Shown here in pieces: positions 59,254 to 64,000 of a DNA stretch of 64,000 bases. Every line of letters starts with the position of its first letter. Within the stretch, counting starts at the first letter, position 1. Made by a program: the position numbers and the translations under genes. The notes under the pieces were generated by a model that was not told the origin of the DNA, did not search any database, and saw only the letters and a list, made by a program, of their open reading frames with translations. Source of the DNA: [Mycobacterium] crassicus (GTDB lineage: Bacteria > Actinomycetota > Actinomycetes > Mycobacteriales > Mycobacteriaceae); NCBI RefSeq assembly GCF_020181615.1, contig NZ_CP084029.1, positions 1,511,206 through 1,575,205 of the forward strand. Reading direction: 5' to 3'.

Positions 59254-61233
59254 TCAGCCGTCGCGCAGCCGCTGCAGTGCCAGACGGACTTTGTCGGTGT
59301 CGGTGGTGCCCCAATACGGCGGCAGTGATGCCCGCAGGTAGCCGGCATAGCGGGCGGTCGCCATCCGCGAGTCGAGTATCGCCACCACGCCCCGGTCGTC
59401 GACGCTGCGCAACAACCGGCCCGCGCCCTGCGCCAGCAGCAAAGCGGCGTGGTTGGCGGCGACCGCCATGAAACCGTTGCCGCCGCGGGCACTCACCGCG
59501 CGTTGCCGGGCGGTCAGCAGTGGGTCGTCCGGCCGCGGGAACGGGATGCGGTCGATGAGCACCAGCGACAGTGACGGACCCGGCACGTCCACGCCCTGCC
59601 ACAGTGACAGCGTGCCGAACAGCGATGTCTCGGAGTCGGCGGCGAACTGCTCGATCAGCGCTCCGGTGGTGTCGTCGCCCTGGCACAGCACCGGGGTGTC
59701 CAACCGCTCGCGCATCGCCTCGGCTGCCGCGCGCGCCGCCCGCATCGAGGAGAACAGTCCCAGGGTGCGCCCACCGGCCGCCGTGATCAGTCCGGTGATC
59801 TCGTCGAGCTGCTCGGCCGTTCCGGTGCCGTCGCGCCCGGGAGGCGGCAGGTGGGCGGCCACGTAGAGGATGCCGGCCTTGGCGTGCTCGAACGGTGAGC
59901 CGACATCGAGCCCTCGCCAGCGTGCCGCCTCGACGCCCGAACCGATGGTCAGGCCCCAGGCACCGGCCATCGCATCGAATGACCCGCCGATGGTCAGCGT
60001 CGCCGAGGTCAGCACCGTCGTCGCCCGGCCGAACAGCCGGTCGTGCAGCAGCCCGGCCACTGACAGCGGCGCCACCCTCAACACCGGCCGCACCGAGCCG
60101 CGGTTGTCGTCGTGGCTGAGCCACACCACGTCGGTGCGCTCCGGAATGGCCGGCTCGAAGGAGGTGAGGATCCGGGCGGCGGTGTCGGCGATCTCGGTGA
60201 GCGCGGCGACCGACTCCTTGCGCGCTGCGGCGGCTTTGGGGTCGGCGGGCGCGGCGTCGATGGCCGAGCGGGCCGCGCCGGCGGCGTCGCGCAGCGCGGC
60301 CAGATATGTCGCCAGTTCGTCGTCGAGGTGGTCCATCCGGCCCGGCGTGCCGTCGTGGATCGCCGAGCCGAACGTCAGCGACGCGGTATCGAGGCGCTGA
60401 ACCAGTTCGGGCGAGACCAGGCGGGTCACGCGGCGCACCGCGACGCTCAGCGCGGCGGCCGTCAGCTCGGCGGTGGCCACCGAGGTGACCCGGTCCACCA
60501 GCTCGTGGGCTTCGTCGACCACCAGCAGTCGGTGCTCGGGCAGGACGCTGGTGTCGGAGATGGCGTCGATGGCCAGCAGTGCGTGGTTGGTCACGACGAC
60601 ATCGGCTGTTGCGGCGACAGCACGTGCCCGTTCGGCGAAACAATCGGTGCCGAACTGGCAACGGGTGGCCCCGACACACTCCCGTGCTGAAACGCTGACC
60701 TGAGACCAAGACCGTTCCGGCACACCGGGTTTGAGGTCGTCGCGGTCACCGGAGTCGGTGACTTCGGCCCATGCGGTGAGTCGCTGAACATCGCGGCCCA
60801 ATGCGCCGGCCGCGAACGGTTCGAACAATTGTTCCTGCGGCGTGTCTTCGGGTTCTTCAGTGCCGGTGTGGATCTTGTTCAGGCACAGGTAGTTCCGGCG
60901 GCCCTTGAGCAGAGCGAAGGTGGGTCGGCGGGGGAGCACGGTTTCGAGTGCGTCGGCCAGACGCGGCAGATCGCGGTCGACGAGCTGACGCTGCAGGGCG
61001 ATCGTCGCGGTCGACACCACCACCGGGTTGTCGTCGGCCACTGCCCGGGCGATCGCCGGGACGAGGTAGGCAAGCGACTTGCCGGTGCCGGTGCCCGCCT
61101 GCACTGCCAGGTGCTCGTCGATGTCGAAGGCGTGCGCCACCGCCTCGGCCATGCGCACCTGCCCGTCGCGTTCGCTGCCGCCGAGTGCGGTTACCGCGGC
61201 GGCCAGCAGCTCGGATACGGACGGGTCAGCCAT
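59254..61233 (-). CDS. dinG: DinG-type superfamily 2 helicase
   Basis: 659 residues from ATG 61233. XPD/DinG-family 5'-3' DNA helicase. Walker A AGTGTGKS (47-53 for GTGTGKS), four Cys between motifs I and II (YLCLNK, ARECVGATRCQFGTDC) that may hold an iron-sulfur cluster, VTNHALLAID, the DEAH box VVDEAHEL, SATLTIGG, and the C-terminal QGAGRLLRSVDDRGVVAILD. Lies 20 bases upstream of the lipoprotein gene in the same direction. TACCGT is 9 bases before the ATG. Confidence 0.95.
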   Translation of the reverse strand: MADPSVSELLAAAVTALGGSERDGQVRMAEAVAHAFDIDEHLAVQAGTGTGKSLAYLVPAIARAVADDNPVVVSTATIALQRQLVDRDLPRLADALETVLPRRPTFALLKGRRNYLCLNKIHTGTEEPEDTPQEQLFEPFAAGALGRDVQRLTAWAEVTDSGDRDDLKPGVPERSWSQVSVSARECVGATRCQFGTDCFAERARAVAATADVVVTNHALLAIDAISDTSVLPEHRLLVVDEAHELVDRVTSVATAELTAAALSVAVRRVTRLVSPELVQRLDTASLTFGSAIHDGTPGRMDHLDDELATYLAALRDAAGAARSAIDAAPADPKAAAARKESVAALTEIADTAARILTSFEPAIPERTDVVWLSHDDNRGSVRPVLRVAPLSVAGLLHDRLFGRATTVLTSATLTIGGSFDAMAGAWGLTIGSGVEAARWRGLDVGSPFEHAKAGILYVAAHLPPPGRDGTGTAEQLDEITGLITAAGGRTLGLFSSMRAARAAAEAMRERLDTPVLCQGDDTTGALIEQFAADSETSLFGTLSLWQGVDVPGPSLSLVLIDRIPFPRPDDPLLTARQRAVSARGGNGFMAVAANHAALLLAQGAGRLLRSVDDRGVVAILDSRMATARYAGYLRASLPPYWGTTDTDKVRLALQRLRDG

Positions 61234-61373
61234 GGTGTGCACACGGTAGCCCGCTTCGGATCGGTCTGTGCATTCGTCAGGCTGTGGCGGCGGACCCGGC
61301 GCATGCAGTTCCACGCTGCGCACTGTCGCGACACGGGCACCGGCGGTCCCAGCGATTTTCCGCGGACCGGGGT

Positions 61374-61379
61374 TAGCCT
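61374..61379 (+). promoter_or_regulatory. -10 box for the YdeI-like gene
   Basis: TAGCCT ends 6 bases before the ATG at 61386; likely leaderless. Confidence 0.45.
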
Positions 61380-61385
61380 GAATCG

Positions 61386-61649
61386 ATGACCGAGCGATTG
61401 CCCGGTGGGGCAGTGCATGAACTCCCCGATGACTTGCGCGACGGACTGGCTGTCAGCTCCACCGCGTTGGCCGCCTGGCAGAGCATTACGCCGCTGGCGC
61501 GCAACGAGTTCATCTGTTGGGTCGAAGACGCCAAACAGACCAAAACCCGCGAACGACGGATTCGTCGCACCCGCGAGGAACTGGAGGAGGGCATGCGCCG
61601 GCCCTGCTGCTGGCCCGGGTGCAAGCACCGCGAACGCAACGGCAAGTAG
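61386..61649 (+). CDS. small YdeI/OmpD-associated-like protein with Cys-rich tail
   Basis: 87 residues, ATG 61386. LPDDLRDGLAVSSTALAAWQ, NEFICWVEDAKQTKTRERRI and RRTREELEEGM match the C-terminal helical module of YdeI-like proteins (pattern ..EYV.WI..AK...TR..RI..T...L..G). The ending adds CCWPGCKHRERNG, three Cys and a His that could bind metal. In M. tuberculosis I do not recall a gene here. It lies between the divergently read dinG and the convergent pncB, whose stop is 3 bases away. Function unknown. Confidence 0.75.
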   Translation: MTERLPGGAVHELPDDLRDGLAVSSTALAAWQSITPLARNEFICWVEDAKQTKTRERRIRRTREELEEGMRRPCCWPGCKHRERNGK

Positions 61650-61652
61650 CCG

Positions 61653-62993
61653 TCAGCTCGGCAGCAGTCGGGTCGGGATCGCCGGCTCGCCGTGCGCCAG
61701 CTTCAGTCCCTCCCAGGGCAGGCTGCCCAGCCCGGATGCGACGCGGTCCCGAGCCGCGGCCAGCGCCGCCGCGCCGGTCGCCACCACCACGTCACCGCCG
61801 CGCACCATCGGAACGGTCAGCGGGCGCGCCGTCCCGTCCACCGTCGGCGGGTGACCGGCAGGGTGCACCACCTCCTCGGTGACGGTGCCGCTGGGACGCG
61901 ACACCCGTAGCGCCTGCTTGCGTCCACCCGGTGAGGCCTTGGCCGCGCTGCGCTTGCGCACCGCCGCACCGTCGACTTCCACCAGCTTGTAGACGAAGCC
62001 GGCGGTCGGTGCGCCCGAACCGGTCACCAGCGCGGTGCCTACGCCGTAGCTGTCCACCGGCGCGGCCCGCAGTGCCGCCAGGGCGAATTCGTCGAGATCG
62101 CCGGAGACCACGATCTTGGTGCCGGTGGCGCCCAGCCGGTCGAGCTGTTCGCGGACCTGGTGCGCCAGTACCGCCAACTCACCGGAGTCGATGCGGACCG
62201 CGCCCAGCCCCGGCCCGGCTGCTTCCACGGCATTGGCCACGCCGGTGGCGACGTCGTAGGTGTCCACCAGCAGGGTTGTGCCGGCCCCCTGCGCGGCGAC
62301 CTGGGCACGAAACGCCGCCAGTTCCCCGGACCCGTCGGCGCCGGTGTGCAACAAGGTGAAGGCATGGGCGCTGGTCCCCAGCACCGGCACACCGAAATGG
62401 CGGTGCGCCTCCAAGTTCGACGTCCCGGCGAAACCCGCCAGGTAGGCGGCTCGGGCCGCGGCGACCGCGGCCTGCTCATGAGTGCGCCGCGAACCCATCT
62501 CGATCAGCGGCCGGCCGTCGGCAGCACTGACCATGCGAGCCGCCGCCGAGGCGATCGCGGTGTCGTGGTTGAAGATCGACAGCGCCAGGGTCTCCAGCAC
62601 GATGCACTCGGCGAAGCTGCCGCGCACGGCGAGCACCGGGGAACCGGCGAAGTACAACTCACCTTCGGGATAGCCCTCGATGTCGCCGCGGAAGCGGAAC
62701 TCACCCAGGTAGCGCAGAGTCTCGGGGTCCAGGAACTCCGACAGCAGACTCAGTGCGTTGTCGTCGAAGCCGAATGCGGGCAGCGCAGCCAGGAACCGGT
62801 CGGTGCCGGCGACCACCCCGTAACGGCGGCCCTCGGGGAGTCGGCGGGCGAACAGTTCGAAGGTCGTCGAGCGATGCGCCGTGCCGTCGCGTAAGGCTGC
62901 GGCCAGCATGGTCAGCTCGTATTTGTCGGTGAGCAGCCCGCCGTGCCGGGCCGAGGAGTTCACCTGCTCACCGTATCGGCTGGACTCAGCCAT
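61653..62993 (-). CDS. pncB: nicotinate phosphoribosyltransferase
   Basis: 446 residues from ATG 62993 (MAESSRYGEQVNSSARHGGL); the upstream frame to 63332 overlaps the divergent monooxygenase gene and was rejected. Converts nicotinate and PRPP to nicotinate mononucleotide in NAD salvage. Signatures: LLTDKYELTMLAAALRDG, FRFRGDIEGYPEGELYF, the phosphate-binding GSRRTHEQAAV, LVDTYDVATGVANAV, RIDSGEL, VVSGDLDEF and SYGVGTALVTG. Length equals PncB1 of M. tuberculosis. Confidence 0.95.
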   Translation of the reverse strand: MAESSRYGEQVNSSARHGGLLTDKYELTMLAAALRDGTAHRSTTFELFARRLPEGRRYGVVAGTDRFLAALPAFGFDDNALSLLSEFLDPETLRYLGEFRFRGDIEGYPEGELYFAGSPVLAVRGSFAECIVLETLALSIFNHDTAIASAAARMVSAADGRPLIEMGSRRTHEQAAVAAARAAYLAGFAGTSNLEAHRHFGVPVLGTSAHAFTLLHTGADGSGELAAFRAQVAAQGAGTTLLVDTYDVATGVANAVEAAGPGLGAVRIDSGELAVLAHQVREQLDRLGATGTKIVVSGDLDEFALAALRAAPVDSYGVGTALVTGSGAPTAGFVYKLVEVDGAAVRKRSAAKASPGGRKQALRVSRPSGTVTEEVVHPAGHPPTVDGTARPLTVPMVRGGDVVVATGAAALAAARDRVASGLGSLPWEGLKLAHGEPAIPTRLLPS

Positions 62994-63098
62994 TTTCGCT
63001 GAGTGTGTTTGGTGATTGACCCGGTAGGCAGATATCCGTACCGTCGGTACCGCATAGCGCCACCGGGGGGTGGGCTCGACGATGAGAGCGGGTTGCTG

Positions 63099-64000
63099 AT
63101 GAGCACGGACACCGATTCCCTCGCGTTCGGCGAAGCCCGCCGTCCCCTCGATCACGAGATTGTGATCATCGGCGCAGGCTTTGCCGGCATGGGCGCGGCG
63201 ATCGAACTGAAGCGGCGCGGATTCGACGACTTCGTGATTTTGGAGCGGCGCAGCGATGTCGGGGGAACGTGGCGGGACAACACCTACCCCGGTGTCGCCG
63301 TTGACATCCCGTCGTTCACCTACTCCTATCATTTCGAGCCGAACCCTGGTTGGTCACGTGCGTTCGCTCCCGGCGCCGAACTCATGGACTATGCGTTGCG
63401 GGTCGCCGACAAGTACCGACTGCGCGACCATCTGCGCTGCGATTGCGACGTGTTGTCGGCCGACTACGACGATGTCGATGGCGTGTGGACGCTGATACTG
63501 GCCTCCGGCGAACAAATCGTGTGCCGATTCCTCATCTCCTGTCACGGTGTGCTGGTCACACCGCGCGAGCCGAATATCCGGGGATTGGCCGACTTTCGTG
63601 GCAAGGTCCTTCGGTCGACCGCGTGGGACCACGATTATGACCTGACGGGCAAGCGGGTCGCCGTCATCGGCACCGGGGCCACCGCTTTACAGATCGTTCC
63701 GGCGATCGCACCCGCCACCGCCCACCTCGACGTCTACCAGCGCACGGCGATCTGGGTGGTTCCCAAAGTCGATCCGACCATTCCCCGGGCGGTCCAATGG
63801 GGATTCAGGCGTTTGCCGCTCACTCAACGGGCCGTACGAACCGCCACAACGGCTCTCAGCGACGGGATCGTGGTCCTGGGCGCGGTCTACCACCGGCAAC
63901 TGCCGCTATTGACCAAAGCGATCGAAACCATCTGCCGGGCACAGCTCTTCGTACAGGTACGGGACAAGCAGACCCGAGCCGCGCTCACGCCGCGGTACGG
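63099..64000 (+). CDS. FAD-dependent monooxygenase (Baeyer-Villiger type), partial
   Basis: Begins at ATG 63099 and runs off the right edge, 300 residues seen. FAD-binding VIIGAGFAGMGAAIELKRRG (about 23-42), GGTWRDNTYPGVAVDIPS typical of type I Baeyer-Villiger enzymes, and the NADPH-binding VAVIGTGATALQIVP (about 188-202). The fingerprint that normally reads FxGxxxHxxxW is FRGKVLRSTAW here, so the His is Arg. Mycobacteria carry many such enzymes that oxidise ketones or steroids; the substrate cannot be told. In-frame shadow frames on the other strand are not genes. Confidence 0.88.
   Translation, partial: MSTDTDSLAFGEARRPLDHEIVIIGAGFAGMGAAIELKRRGFDDFVILERRSDVGGTWRDNTYPGVAVDIPSFTYSYHFEPNPGWSRAFAPGAELMDYALRVADKYRLRDHLRCDCDVLSADYDDVDGVWTLILASGEQIVCRFLISCHGVLVTPREPNIRGLADFRGKVLRSTAWDHDYDLTGKRVAVIGTGATALQIVPAIAPATAHLDVYQRTAIWVVPKVDPTIPRAVQWGFRRLPLTQRAVRTATTALSDGIVVLGAVYHRQLPLLTKAIETICRAQLFVQVRDKQTRAALTPRY

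Noticed and set aside
57788..60709. Zinc-peptidase frame extended upstream to 60709
   Set aside because: The extension reads Arg-rich shadow of dinG; the lipoprotein signal at 59233 marks the true start.

Overview
The window comes from a high-GC Mycobacterium-type chromosome. The gene order argS-lysA-thrA-thrC-thrB-rho-rpmE-prfA-prmC-sua5-wecA-atpIBEFHAGDC-(DUF2550)[35 protein letters not shown]...-fadA4-(thioredoxin-like)-glgB-glgE-glgP-dinG-pncB is the order I recall for the Rv1292-Rv1330c stretch of M. tuberculosis. The b-delta fused AtpH, PGRS and PE-PPE proteins, the single rRNA operon beside murA and many TANNNT -10 boxes right in front of start codons all fit. The 16S helix-18 region is long, as in slow growers, and resembles the M. 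terrae complex (Mycolicibacter). That placement is from memory of sequences and is tentative.

Region 1-7463 is accessory DNA beside a tRNA-Arg(CCG) gene (7464-7539, minus strand, 3' end facing this DNA). It holds an Mrr-like nuclease, a small CxxC protein, a frameshifted hypothetical gene, a decayed IS481-type insertion sequence with a multi-repeat end structure, a membrane-anchored HNH nuclease between two similar short repeats, a four-helix membrane protein, a hypothetical protein with HEPN-like segments and a DUF4145 (HEPN-type) protein with a zinc ribbon. None has an obvious housekeeping role. It looks like a tRNA-associated island, possibly with defence functions (inference).

Region 7652-31015 is core: arginyl-tRNA synthetase, then lysine/threonine biosynthesis in a tightly overlapped operon, Rho, L31, release factor 1 and its methylase PrmC, threonylcarbamoyl-AMP synthase, the WecA-type transferase that starts arabinogalactan, the complete F1Fo ATP synthase operon, cobalamin adenosyltransferase and MurA (with Asp117 in place of the fosfomycin-target Cys). 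Region 31090-36581 is the rRNA operon with promoter, antitermination leader, processing stem and a strong terminator hairpin.

Region 36725-54863 holds a secreted PE-PPE-domain hydrolase, DNA repair genes (ogt, alkA, nucS), a glutaminase-STAS fusion, a membrane class III cyclase, an old-yellow-enzyme reductase, methylmalonyl-CoA epimerase, an acetyl-CoA acetyltransferase, a thioredoxin-fold protein lacking CXXC, and the alpha-glucan genes glgB-glgE facing glgP. Region 54877-64000 has a secreted PGRS-repeat protein with a frameshift near its C-terminus, a zinc-metallopeptidase lipoprotein, dinG, a small YdeI-like protein, pncB and the start of a flavin monooxygenase cut by the window edge.
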